Assembly: GCA_017303795.1 (NCBI GenBank)
Contig: JAFLBR010000002.1
Coordinates: 248,001-312,000, forward strand
Length of the DNA stretch: 64,000 nucleotides
From: Cytophagales bacterium
Lineage (GTDB): Bacteria > Bacteroidota > Bacteroidia > Cytophagales > Cyclobacteriaceae
Direction of reading: 5' to 3'
Shown here piece by piece: positions 36,174-43,736 of this stretch (positions within the stretch are counted from its first letter, which is position 1; each line of letters opens with the position of its first letter). Both the position numbers and the translations under genes were made by a program. The notes under the pieces were generated by a model. That model searched no databases, was not told where the DNA came from, and saw only the letters and a program-made list of their open reading frames with translations.

Positions 36174-36854
36174 ATGAAAACAAAATCAGTTGTCCTCATA
36201 CTCATACCCGTGCTGCTGCTCACCATCAACCCCCCACAAACGCACGCGGCCATTCCCATCATCCAAATCATCAAAGAAGCTACCAAGAAAGTTATCCGTG
36301 CCGTTGACTTGATGATTCAACGCATCCAAAACAAAACCATTGGCCTGCAGAACGCAGCCAAGGTGCTGGAGAATAAACTCTCAAAACTCAAACTCTCGGA
36401 GATCGCGCAATGGACGGAGCGGCAGCGGGAACTTTACCGCCAGTATTATGATGACCTCTGGAAAGTACGTAATACCATCACCACCTACAGACGCATCAGC
36501 CTCATCCTGAAACGCCAGCAACAGATCATCACAGAATACCAATTCACATGGGAGATGGTCAATCAGGATAAACACTTTACCCGCAGTGAAATTGATTACA
36601 TGTACCGCGTCTATACCGGCATCCTGCATGAAAGTGTGTACAACTTGGATCAGATTTTACTGGTCATCAATTCATTCAAAACGCAAATGTCAGATGCCAA
36701 ACGCCTGGAGATTATCAATACAGCCGGTGATGCTATTGATCAGAATTATACAGACCTCAAACAATTTAATAATCAGGCTGTGCAACTCAGCCTCAACCGC
36801 GCAAAAGATGAACATGAACTGCTCGTAGTAAAAAAATTATACGGACTGCAATGA
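36174..36854 (+). CDS. conjugation protein with coiled helices, first of three paralogs (TraI-like position)
   Basis: 226 residues with a signal peptide (VVLILIPVLLLTINPPQTHA). A long coiled region (KVIRAVDLMIQRIQNKTIGLQNAAKVLENKL) follows. The later parts, ITEYQFTWEMVNQDKHFTRSEIDYMYRVYTGILHESVYNLDQILLVINSF and ending KKLYGLQ, match the proteins at 37282 and 37959. In Bacteroidota elements this position holds the periplasmic or TraI-like protein; databases often label such proteins TerB-related, which I would not rely on. Function unknown. Confidence 0.7.
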   Translation: MKTKSVVLILIPVLLLTINPPQTHAAIPIIQIIKEATKKVIRAVDLMIQRIQNKTIGLQNAAKVLENKLSKLKLSEIAQWTERQRELYRQYYDDLWKVRNTITTYRRISLILKRQQQIITEYQFTWEMVNQDKHFTRSEIDYMYRVYTGILHESVYNLDQILLVINSFKTQMSDAKRLEIINTAGDAIDQNYTDLKQFNNQAVQLSLNRAKDEHELLVVKKLYGLQ

Positions 36855-37261
36855 AACAACTCAACACCCATATGGAAGACCTGCATCAGCTGCTCACCAG
36901 CAAAGGGTTTAATGGAAGCTTTCTCACCAATGCCGGTTTTCCCGGAACGTTGAAAGAGTCACTTGTCAAACATTTGCAGGAAGTACTGCAAGGTACTCCG
37001 GTTATCACTCCATTTTTTCTCACTACGTATTCGCGTTGGAATGGCGAAGCACAACCACATGTAAAGTGTGATTTCAAAGTGCACTACAATCGTTTCAGCG
37101 GCTTCCGCATTGCAACACTGGACGCACAATATCGAACGTCAACGGAGCTTAATCCGATCAGAAGACTTCAGCTTCAGTTCCCAGACAACCATGAACTCCC
37201 CACCCGTGATCAGGTGAACACACAGATCACAACAAAAAAAAAGAATCGCCTTAGACTTTAA
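36851..37261 (+). CDS. hypothetical protein of the transfer block
   Basis: 136 residues, overlapping the previous stop by four bases (ATGA). Helical start (MEDLHQLLTSKGFNG), then SYSRWNGEAQPHVKCDFKVHYNRFSGFRI, which looks like beta structure, and a basic C-terminus (ITTKKKNRLRL). No signal peptide or membrane helix, so cytoplasmic. It lies between the first and second members of the paralog set. No family recognised. Confidence 0.6.
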   Translation: MKQLNTHMEDLHQLLTSKGFNGSFLTNAGFPGTLKESLVKHLQEVLQGTPVITPFFLTTYSRWNGEAQPHVKCDFKVHYNRFSGFRIATLDAQYRTSTELNPIRRLQLQFPDNHELPTRDQVNTQITTKKKNRLRL

Positions 37262-37281
37262 ACAATTCTAACCTAAATGCC

Positions 37282-37956
37282 ATGATCTTAAAAACCAATA
37301 CCACACGTTTCCTGCTCATGCTGGTGTGCATGCTCTGCAGCCAATGCCTGATCTCCAATGCTCAGGTTCCAACCTATGATGAACTCTTTCGCCAAAAGCA
37401 AACCCAACGCAAGTACCTCGCCCGTCAAATCGCCTTGTTAAAATTATATCTCGGCTATGTGAAGAAAGGCTATGACATCGCCAGCAAAGGACTCAACACC
37501 ATTCACAACATCAAGAACGGAGACATGAATCTTCATCGTGACTTCTTTGGATCGCTCAAGAATGTTAACCCTCATATTGCCAACTCCGCAAAAGTAGCAG
37601 ACATAATTGCCTTTCAGGTTTACCTGATCTCAGACTTGAAAAAGATCAACCGGTATTGTACCGGCAACATGCACTTCACACCGGAAGAGATCAGGTATGT
37701 CGCAGCCGTGTATCACAACATGCTCTTCCTGCTGGATGCGTGTGTCTCAGAACTCTTCTCCATCGTTCGTCCACAGGAAGGGTATCAGATGAAAGATGAT
37801 GAACGCCTCGCCCGCATGGATACGCTTTACACAGATATGCTGGACAAGCACACGTTTGTTCAAGCTTTCACACAGGAAATCTACACGCTGGCCGCGGAAC
37901 GTGAGCGGGAACAACACCACCTTGATTTGATCCGCACCCAACACCAACTCCTGTAA
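37282..37956 (+). CDS. conjugation protein, second paralog
   Basis: 224 residues with a signal peptide (FLLMLVCMLCSQCLISNAQ). KQTQRKYLARQIALLKLYLGYVKKGYDIASKGLNTIHNIKNGDMNLHRDF is given here in parts: the YxKKGYDIxxKGLxTIxNIKNGDxxLH pattern is also in the third paralog. The later MHFTPEEIRYVAAVYHNMLFLLDACVSEL matches both others. The repeated 'K-G-Y-x-I' helix suggests a periplasmic helical assembly protein. Followed after two bases by the third paralog. Confidence 0.7.
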   Translation: MILKTNTTRFLLMLVCMLCSQCLISNAQVPTYDELFRQKQTQRKYLARQIALLKLYLGYVKKGYDIASKGLNTIHNIKNGDMNLHRDFFGSLKNVNPHIANSAKVADIIAFQVYLISDLKKINRYCTGNMHFTPEEIRYVAAVYHNMLFLLDACVSELFSIVRPQEGYQMKDDERLARMDTLYTDMLDKHTFVQAFTQEIYTLAAEREREQHHLDLIRTQHQLL

Positions 37957-37958
37957 GT

Positions 37959-38582
37959 ATGAAATTCATAGCTATACTCGTGATCAGCATCCTTTCCGTC
38001 TCCGGAGTAAAGGCACAATCCCAGGAAGCACAACAGCTCATGCTCAACTGGAAAAAACTCCAGCAGCTTCAGGAAATTCTGGACAACATGTACCGTGGGT
38101 ATAAGATTTTGGACAAAGGTTACTCCACCATCAAAAACATTGCAGAAGGAAATTATTCCCTACATCACGCATTTATTGATGGACTCATGCTCGTCAATCC
38201 TTCCGTCCGGAATTACAAACGCATTCCGTTCATCATTGACTATCAAAAACTGTTGCTCAAAGAATATCAACACGCTTTTAATCGCTTCAGGCAAGATCCA
38301 AACTTCACGTATGATGAATTGGAATACCTGGCCAACGTCTACAAATTTTTGTTTGACGCGTCCTTGCGTAACGTAGATGACCTCATGATGATTATCACGG
38401 CTACCAAATTATCCATGACGGATGATGAGCGCATGCGGGCTATTGACCGCATCTTCTTTGACATGGAAGACAAAGTCATCTTCCTGCGCAGCTTCAACAA
38501 CAACACACAACTGTTGGCCATCCAGCGTGCACGTTCACGCAACGATGTCACCACCATGCAAAAACTTTATGGCATCAATTAA
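37959..38582 (+). CDS. conjugation protein, third paralog
   Basis: 207 residues, beginning two bases after the second paralog. Signal peptide FIAILVISILSVSGVKAQ. The mature part has YRGYKILDKGYSTIKNIAEGNYSLHHAFI, then FTYDELEYLANVYKFLFDASLRNVDDLMMIITATKLSMTDDERM and ends MQKLYGIN. Order and spacing are the same as in the first and second. Three copies in tandem suggest subunits of one periplasmic or outer structure rather than three different roles; this is inference. Confidence 0.7.
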   Translation: MKFIAILVISILSVSGVKAQSQEAQQLMLNWKKLQQLQEILDNMYRGYKILDKGYSTIKNIAEGNYSLHHAFIDGLMLVNPSVRNYKRIPFIIDYQKLLLKEYQHAFNRFRQDPNFTYDELEYLANVYKFLFDASLRNVDDLMMIITATKLSMTDDERMRAIDRIFFDMEDKVIFLRSFNNNTQLLAIQRARSRNDVTTMQKLYGIN

Positions 38583-38592
38583 AATACCCAAT

Positions 38593-39879
38593 ATGAAATC
38601 AAGTAACTGTATCTGTATTCCCTTCTCCTTACAGGAGAAGGTGGCCGAAGGCCGGATGTGGCGAGAGGGACTGCGCATGCCTGCCGGTGCTTTAGCGAAG
38701 GCGGGGTTATTTTTTATTGCACTACTCTTACCGGTATTCACCCAGGCCCAATCATTTGCGGGTGAAATTCAAAGTTTGCAAAGCGTGCTGGATCAACTCT
38801 ATGATGAGATGTTGCCACTCTGCAACAGGCTCATCGGTGTGGGGCGCGGACTGGCAGCCTTCGCAGCACTCTGGTATATCTCTTCCCGTGTGTGGCGGCA
38901 CCTCGCCAATGCAGAGCCAATTGATTTTTATCCACTACTCAGACCTTTTGCCCTTGGATTCTGTATCGTCATCTTCCCCTGGGTCATCGCGCTCATGAAT
39001 GGTATCCTTAAACCAACCGTTACCGGAACGGCCGCTATGGTCACCGGTTCTAACAATGCCATCTCGTATCTACTCAAACTCAAAGAAGAGGCCATCAAAA
39101 AAACGCCCGCGTGGCAAATGTATGTGGGACCGGGTGGGGAAGGAGATCGTGACAAATGGTATCGCTACACACATCCTGATGGTACCGGTGAAGGAACATT
39201 GGACGGCATCGGCAATGATATCAAGTTCGCCATGGCCAAAGCATCCTTCAACTTCCGCAATTCGGTGAAGCAATGGATGAGTGAAGTGTTACACATCTTG
39301 TATGAAGCAGCCGCGCTATGCATCAACACACTCCGCACCTTTTACCTGATCGTACTCGCCATCCTCGGCCCTCTTGTGTTTGGCTTCGCGGTCTTTGACG
39401 GTTTTCAAAATTCACTCACCACCTGGCTAGCACGCTACATCAGTGTTTACCTCTGGCTACCGGTGGCCAACATCTTTGGCAGCATCATTGGGAAAATTCA
39501 AGAGAACATGCTGCGCATAGATATTCAGCAGATCGTCAAATATGGGGATACATTCTTCAGCGCAACAGATACCGCATACCTGATTTTTATGGTGATCGGA
39601 ATCGTAGGCTATTTCACGGTGCCCAGTGTGGCCAACTATGTAGTCCATGCCGGAGGTGGATATGCTTTGTTGACCAGGACTTCTAATGTATTCACCGGAA
39701 GCACCGGCATGGCCATCACGGCCGCATCGGCAGGTGTGGGTGCAGCGGCAGCAGCTGCATCACATGGTATTCAACGCTACCGTGATTCTGTCCAACCGCA
39801 AAGCAATCAGGAACAAAGTGAAAGTCAAAATAAATCGTGGGGCGGCTACACCCATGATAAACTCTCCGGCAAAACCTAA
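38593..39879 (+). CDS. traJ: conjugative transfer membrane protein TraJ
   Basis: 428 residues from the ATG at 38593. The first 37 residues are abnormal: a repeat-encoded stretch (about residues 10-37, including EKVAEG and PAGALAKAG) lies before the hydrophobic LFFIALLLPVFTQAQ signal. After cleavage come DQLYDEMLPLCNRLIGVGRGLAAFAALWYISSRVWRHL, long helices in FALGFCIVIFPWVIALMNGIL and FYLIVLAILGPLVFGFAVF, and YISVYLWLPVANIFGSIIG. This is the TraJ (VirB6-like) polytopic protein of Bacteroidota systems. The C-terminus is a serine/glutamine-rich tail. It follows the third paralog by 10 bases. Confidence 0.88.
   Translation: MKSSNCICIPFSLQEKVAEGRMWREGLRMPAGALAKAGLFFIALLLPVFTQAQSFAGEIQSLQSVLDQLYDEMLPLCNRLIGVGRGLAAFAALWYISSRVWRHLANAEPIDFYPLLRPFALGFCIVIFPWVIALMNGILKPTVTGTAAMVTGSNNAISYLLKLKEEAIKKTPAWQMYVGPGGEGDRDKWYRYTHPDGTGEGTLDGIGNDIKFAMAKASFNFRNSVKQWMSEVLHILYEAAALCINTLRTFYLIVLAILGPLVFGFAVFDGFQNSLTTWLARYISVYLWLPVANIFGSIIGKIQENMLRIDIQQIVKYGDTFFSATDTAYLIFMVIGIVGYFTVPSVANYVVHAGGGYALLTRTSNVFTGSTGMAITAASAGVGAAAAAASHGIQRYRDSVQPQSNQEQSESQNKSWGGYTHDKLSGKT
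38621..38705. repeat. composite palindromic repeat in the traJ signal-peptide region
   Basis: CCTTCTCCT (38621-38629) pairs with AGGAGAAGG (38633-38641), followed by GGCCGAAGGCC (38643-38653) and, near 38679-38705, CCTGCCGGTGC...GCGAAGGCGGG, another stem-like pair. Both halves look like dispersed genomic repeats normally found between genes. Here they form the N-terminal coding part of traJ. Confidence 0.72.
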
Positions 39880-39914
39880 ACCGTCCAACACAGTGGTAGC
39901 TGCCATTGATTATG

Positions 39915-39993
39915 GACTATCGACTCACGACTATGTACTCACAACTATGGAAACTATCGACTAACTACTCATGACTCACGACTATCTACTACT
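39915..39993 (+). repeat. heptamer array 6, before traK
   Basis: Units: GACTATC, GACTCAC, GACTATG, TACTCAC, AACTATG, one 9-base unit (GAAACTATC), then GACTAAC, TACTCAT, GACTCAC, GACTATC, TACTACT. Eleven bases to the traK ATG at 40005. The single 9-base unit is the only break in register. Confidence 0.82.
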
Positions 39994-40004
39994 AACCATC
40001 TCCC

Positions 40005-40628
40005 ATGTTCAATCAACTCAAAAATATTGACACCGCCTTTCGTCACATCCGCACCTTCTCACTCGTGCTGATCGTAACAAGCATTGCGGCCGTCTGCTTC
40101 ACCGTTTACAAAAGCTTTCAGGTAATGGAAGCCGCACAGCAGCGGATTTATATTCTCTCCAACAGCAAAGCACTGGAAGCCTGGTCCGCAGAGCGTAAGG
40201 ACAACATCCCCGTGGAAGCACGGGATCATGTGCGGATGTTTCACCATCATTTTTTTTCACTTGATCCGGACGACAAAGTCATTCAAGGCAATATTACCAA
40301 AGCCCTATACCTGGCGGATGAATCTGCCAAACGGCAATATGACAACCTGAAAGAGAATCGCTATTACGCCAATGTGATCTCGGGCAACATCAGCCAGGAA
40401 ATCCACATAGACAGCATTCGCATCAATACGGATGTCTATCCATTTTATTTCCGTTGCCACGCACATCAGAAGTTGATTCGCACCACCTCCATTGTTACAC
40501 GCAGCCTGGTTACAGAAGGATACCTGCGCAACGTGTCGCGCTCAGATCATAACCCACATGGCTTTCTGATTGAGAAGTGGAACACACTGGAAAACAAAGA
40601 TGTCAAAACCGAAATGCGTACACCGTAA
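40005..40628 (+). CDS. traK: conjugative transfer protein TraK
   Basis: 207 residues with one N-terminal transmembrane helix (TFSLVLIVTSIAAVCFTVY). The rest is periplasmic, with VHMFHHHFFSLDPDDKVIQGNITKALYLADESAKRQYDNLKE and DSIRINTDVYPFYFRCHAHQKLIRTTSIVTR. This matches Bacteroidota TraK (VirB8-like), where the middle PDD and the late FxCxGxQKLxR-like segment are conserved. It would stabilise the channel at the inner membrane. It is in the expected order after traJ. Confidence 0.9.
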   Translation: MFNQLKNIDTAFRHIRTFSLVLIVTSIAAVCFTVYKSFQVMEAAQQRIYILSNSKALEAWSAERKDNIPVEARDHVRMFHHHFFSLDPDDKVIQGNITKALYLADESAKRQYDNLKENRYYANVISGNISQEIHIDSIRINTDVYPFYFRCHAHQKLIRTTSIVTRSLVTEGYLRNVSRSDHNPHGFLIEKWNTLENKDVKTEMRTP

Positions 40629-40646
40629 CAATAAAAAAATATAATA

Positions 40647-41042
40647 ATGAAACACATGAAAAAACTACACCACAAAATCGGAGCTGCCTTTCAACAATTG
40701 GCACAGACCATTGCAACCAAACTTGGAAACCGGATCAATCCACTTTCATCGCGTGCAAAAAAACGCGGGGTGATTGTAACCGGACTCTTTATCGGAGTCA
40801 CCTGCATATTGCTTATCCTGCACTCCTTCAGTAACAACATGTTTACCCGTTACTGGCCACAGGATTCAATCGCACGACCGGTTGATGTCTTTCCGGTGGA
40901 CACTGTTGATTCAGAAGCAGAAATCATTCGTCAGTACAATACCATGTTTGAATTCAAAGACCTGCTCACCGCGTTGGATTCACTGGACGCTTGCCAAACA
41001 TCAGACAGCATGCCCAACTACCAATCAATAACTGATTACTGA
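40647..41042 (+). CDS. small single-span membrane protein at the traL position
   Basis: 131 residues: a basic amphipathic start (MKHMKKLHHKIGAAFQQLAQTIATKL), one transmembrane helix (VIVTGLFIGVTCILLILHSF), then an acidic periplasmic tail. Its last codons lie inside heptamer array 7: the C-terminus SITDY and the TGA stop come from AACTGAT and TACTGAT units. It fits the position of TraL between traK and traM, but the sequence alone does not prove that. Confidence 0.65.
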   Translation: MKHMKKLHHKIGAAFQQLAQTIATKLGNRINPLSSRAKKRGVIVTGLFIGVTCILLILHSFSNNMFTRYWPQDSIARPVDVFPVDTVDSEAEIIRQYNTMFEFKDLLTALDSLDACQTSDSMPNYQSITDY

Positions 41043-41134
41043 TCACTGATCACTGATCACCGAATACTGATTACCGATCACTGATCACTGACTACTAAGG
41101 ACTAACTACTCAAGACTAAGGACTAACTACTAAA
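41030..41134 (+). repeat. heptamer array 7, before traM
   Basis: Fifteen units in unbroken register. Distal: AACTGAT, TACTGAT, CACTGAT twice, CACCGAA, TACTGAT, TACCGAT, CACTGAT, CACTGAC. Proximal: TACTAAG, GACTAAC, TACTCAA, GACTAAG, GACTAAC, TACTAAA. Four bases (AACC) to the traM ATG at 41139. The first two units are coding for the end of the preceding gene and include its stop codon. Confidence 0.9.
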
Positions 41135-41138
41135 AACC

Positions 41139-42470
41139 ATGAAACATTCAGAAAAATTCCTGCGTCAACGCAAGTTCGCCTTGATGCTACCCGTACTCGT
41201 GTTACCGTTTCTCACCTTGCTGTTCTGGACATTGGGTGGGGGACAAGGTGTTCCCGCGCAAGCGCAGGCAGCCCCTGCCGGATTAAACCTGCAGTTACCC
41301 GATGCCAACTTTGGTACCCGCGAAGTGTGGGATAAACTTTCGCTTTATGAATTAGCTGCTGCGGACTCTGCACGGTACCGCGAAGCACGTGAAAGCGATC
41401 CTTATTTTGATTTGGTCACATTCGAAACAAAAGCGCAGACCACACCAGACACCTCCGCCCGCAGTAAACTCATTGAAACATTCAAACAAAAAAATCGCTA
41501 CCCGGACCCTAATGAAAAACGGGTGACGGACAAACTGGAACAACTCTATGCTGAAATCAACAAGTCAACGGCTGATCCAATAACAACAGCGCCACCAGCA
41601 ACCAAAGGCAAACCGGCCGGTAACAGACAACCGGAAATCTATGATCAAACGCCCGCTGATCCGCAATTCACTTCTGATGTCGACCGCCTTGAGCAAATGA
41701 TGGAACTGCTTCACAGCAGCGGTGACGCTGACCCTGAAATGCAACAGATAGAAAATGTGCTGGAAAAAATTCTGGACATCCAACATCCGCAGCGTGTGCA
41801 GGAAAAACTCAAAGCCCAAACCATTCAGCCCAGCCAGGCATACGCTGTTGAATCTCTTGAATCCAATACCTTCATCACCTCTTTTACACATGACACCATT
41901 TTATCTCCGGCAGCTGACAGTGTAGCAAACATCGCCACGCCTTTTTTTCACCGCGCCACACCAAACGGTTTTTTTGGATTGGATGATGAAAATCCACCAT
42001 TAGAATCACAAACTGAAAAAGCCATTCAGGCTATCATTCATGACACACAAGAAGTCGTAGCCGGGGCAACGGTCAGGATGCGTTTACTACATGATGTCAC
42101 CATCAATGGTCAGGTGATTCACAAAGATCAGTTTATCTACGGCACCTGTAATATTAGCGGTGAACGGCTCACCATTGACATCACGTCAATCCGCGCAGGA
42201 AATACGTTGCTACCCATATCACTGGTTGTCTATGATCTGGATGGGCTGGAGGGCATCTATATTCCCGGTGCTATTACGCGTGATGCCGCCAAACAAGCCG
42301 GTGATAATGCCTTGCAGAATCTACAGTGGATGTCCCTTGATCCATCTATTACCCAACAAGCCGCCAGCGCAGGCATTGAAGCTGCCAAAGGATTGCTCAG
42401 TAAAAAAGCAAAGTTGATAAAGGTGACCGTAAAAGCCGGGTACCAGATTCTATTGGTAGATAAAAGATAA
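41139..42470 (+). CDS. traM: conjugative transfer protein TraM
   Basis: 443 residues. One N-terminal transmembrane helix (MLPVLVLPFLTLLFWTLGG), then a long polar region with predicted coil (LEQLYAEINKST; DRLEQMMELLHSS), and a C-terminal beta domain: IQAIIHDTQEVVAGATVRMRLLHDVTINGQVIHKDQFIYGTCNISGERL and later SLVVYDLDGLEGIYIPGAITRDAAKQAGD. This is the Bacteroidota TraM (VirB10-like) pattern, a bridge from inner to outer membrane. Array 7 ends four bases before its start. TraN follows 339 bases later. Confidence 0.92.
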   Translation: MKHSEKFLRQRKFALMLPVLVLPFLTLLFWTLGGGQGVPAQAQAAPAGLNLQLPDANFGTREVWDKLSLYELAAADSARYREARESDPYFDLVTFETKAQTTPDTSARSKLIETFKQKNRYPDPNEKRVTDKLEQLYAEINKSTADPITTAPPATKGKPAGNRQPEIYDQTPADPQFTSDVDRLEQMMELLHSSGDADPEMQQIENVLEKILDIQHPQRVQEKLKAQTIQPSQAYAVESLESNTFITSFTHDTILSPAADSVANIATPFFHRATPNGFFGLDDENPPLESQTEKAIQAIIHDTQEVVAGATVRMRLLHDVTINGQVIHKDQFIYGTCNISGERLTIDITSIRAGNTLLPISLVVYDLDGLEGIYIPGAITRDAAKQAGDNALQNLQWMSLDPSITQQAASAGIEAAKGLLSKKAKLIKVTVKAGYQILLVDKR

Positions 42471-42633
42471 AAACATTTAAGCAGAGGAATCACTGCCGGT
42501 CCTCTTGCTGTGCGCAGGCAGTGACTGAATCGGATTCACATCTCAACTGGTGCTGCTGTAGCTACGCGGACATCAGGTAGCAAGCCCCCTTCGGGGTCAC
42601 GTCGTTGAACTTTCAATTTTAAACGCTATTACC

Positions 42634-42717
42634 ATGTTTGCATTTCTGGGTACACTATTCGCAAGTGTTGTCGCCACAGTGTCACACTTCTGGCCACTGT
42701 TGTTAATCCTGTTATAG
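42634..42717 (+). CDS. 27-residue hydrophobic mini-protein between traM and traN
   Basis: ATG at 42634, TAG at 42715-42717: MFAFLGTLFASVVATVSHFW followed by PLLLILL. It is almost entirely one transmembrane helix. The A/T-rich bases before the ATG and the hairpin at 42738-42766 are consistent with a small independent transcript. Very short hydrophobic peptides can be type I toxins, entry-exclusion factors or chance; none can be shown. The rest of the 339-base gap has a GC stem (CCCCCTTCGGGG near 42587-42598) and no other frame. Confidence 0.4.
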   Translation: MFAFLGTLFASVVATVSHFWPLLLILL

Positions 42718-42737
42718 GATAGACTATGCTGAGCTAT

Positions 42738-42766
42738 AGAGCCACGGCTTTGGAAGCCGTGGCTCT
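42738..42766 (+). terminator. perfect 13-bp hairpin before traN
   Basis: AGAGCCACGGCTT (42738-42750), loop TGG, AAGCCGTGGCTCT (42754-42766): 13 perfect pairs. No T-run follows on the plus strand, so it could be a repeat-type palindrome or RNA processing structure rather than a classical terminator. It lies 44 bases before the traN start. Confidence 0.55.
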
Positions 42767-42809
42767 TCACCACATTAAAAAAAATAATCATCACCTAAAA
42801 TTATTATCC

Positions 42810-43646
42810 ATGTTAACTAAACAGTATTGGCTAAGCGTGCTGCTAAGCCTGACCCTGATCGTGTACGTACAGGCACAAGCGGCAATCGTGCCACACACGC
42901 TGGAACTTACCTATAACAAAACGTCCAGCATAATATTTCCAACGGTAATCAAAGCGGTCGATAAAGGCAGCCGCGACCTTCTTGCCCAAAAAGCAAAAGG
43001 CGTAGAGAATGTCTTGCAATTGAAAGCCGCACGGGAAAATTTTCCAGAGACAAACCTTACCGTCATTACCGCGGATGGCATACTCTATCAGTTCACAGTC
43101 AACTATGCCCGTCATCCTGCCAGCCTTTCGTTTGACCTGACAACACACCCACAAGGAGCTCACCCAGCAAAGTCTGCTTTGATCTTTCAATCAGCCATGA
43201 CTGAAAAAGAACTGGCACAGGCAGCCAACGCAATTGTCAACACCACCAGGCCGCTCAAAATAAAACGGAAGAAACAAAACAAGTTTATCCTTGCCCTCAA
43301 TGGAATTTATATTCAGGATGATGTAATCTTTTACCACTTCCGGCTTAGCAATCAATCCAACATCAACTATGATGTCAGCTTCCTGAGACTTTTTATGGAA
43401 GATCAGGTGAAAGCAAAACGCACCGCTTCCCAGGAAGTGGACGTTGAACCCATCTACATCTATGGTGATCACACCCGGATATCAGGAAAGGCCGAACTGG
43501 ATATTGTGTGTGCGCTTGGGAAGTTTACCATCCCCGATGCTAAACGGCTCGTGATTGAAATGTTTGAGCATCAGGGTGGCAGGCATTTGAATTTATCAAT
43601 CCGGAACCGCGCCATCGTCCGCGCCCGCCCAGTCCCAACAACCTAA
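42810..43646 (+). CDS. traN: conjugative transfer protein TraN (DUF4138)
   Basis: 278 residues from the ATG at 42810, chosen because it gives a signal peptide (YWLSVLLSLTLIVYVQAQA); a longer frame upstream runs through the hairpin and is not credible. The body has NKTSSIIFPTVIKAVDKGSRDLLAQKAKGVENVLQLKAARENFPETNLTVITADGILYQFTVNY, given here only as hallmark of DUF4138: T-x-x-I-x-F-P, D-x-G, and V-x-T-x-D-G-x-x-Y. This corresponds to VirB9, the outer-membrane core partner of TraM. A typical late beta domain follows. Confidence 0.92.
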   Translation: MLTKQYWLSVLLSLTLIVYVQAQAAIVPHTLELTYNKTSSIIFPTVIKAVDKGSRDLLAQKAKGVENVLQLKAARENFPETNLTVITADGILYQFTVNYARHPASLSFDLTTHPQGAHPAKSALIFQSAMTEKELAQAANAIVNTTRPLKIKRKKQNKFILALNGIYIQDDVIFYHFRLSNQSNINYDVSFLRLFMEDQVKAKRTASQEVDVEPIYIYGDHTRISGKAELDIVCALGKFTIPDAKRLVIEMFEHQGGRHLNLSIRNRAIVRARPVPTT

Positions 43647-43662
43647 CGCTCTTTGTACTTCA

Positions 43663-43732
43663 AACTAAGGACTAAAGACTAAGGACTAACTACTAAAGAC
43701 TCACGACTAATTACTAACTACTAAATTCTAAA
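43663..43732 (+). repeat. heptamer array 8
   Basis: Ten units in register: AACTAAG, GACTAAA, GACTAAG, GACTAAC, TACTAAA, GACTCAC, GACTAAT, TACTAAC, TACTAAA, TTCTAAA. Four bases (AATC) to the ATG at 43737. Confidence 0.87.
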
Positions 43733-43736
43733 AATC

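Noticed and set aside
36174-38582. Tellurite-resistance (TerB) function for the three tandem proteins
   Set aside because: They have signal peptides and sit in the tra operon; TerB-type labels would rest on weak helical similarity.
38422-38592. Extended N-terminus for TraJ
   Set aside because: These codons overlap the third paralog gene in another frame and show no signal peptide; the ATG at 38593 is better placed.
42587-42598. Riboswitch
   Set aside because: Only one short GC stem is evident; no known riboswitch consensus could be recognised.
42726-42809. Extended N-terminus for TraN
   Set aside because: The extension translates a perfect hairpin and gives a hydrophilic leader before the signal peptide.
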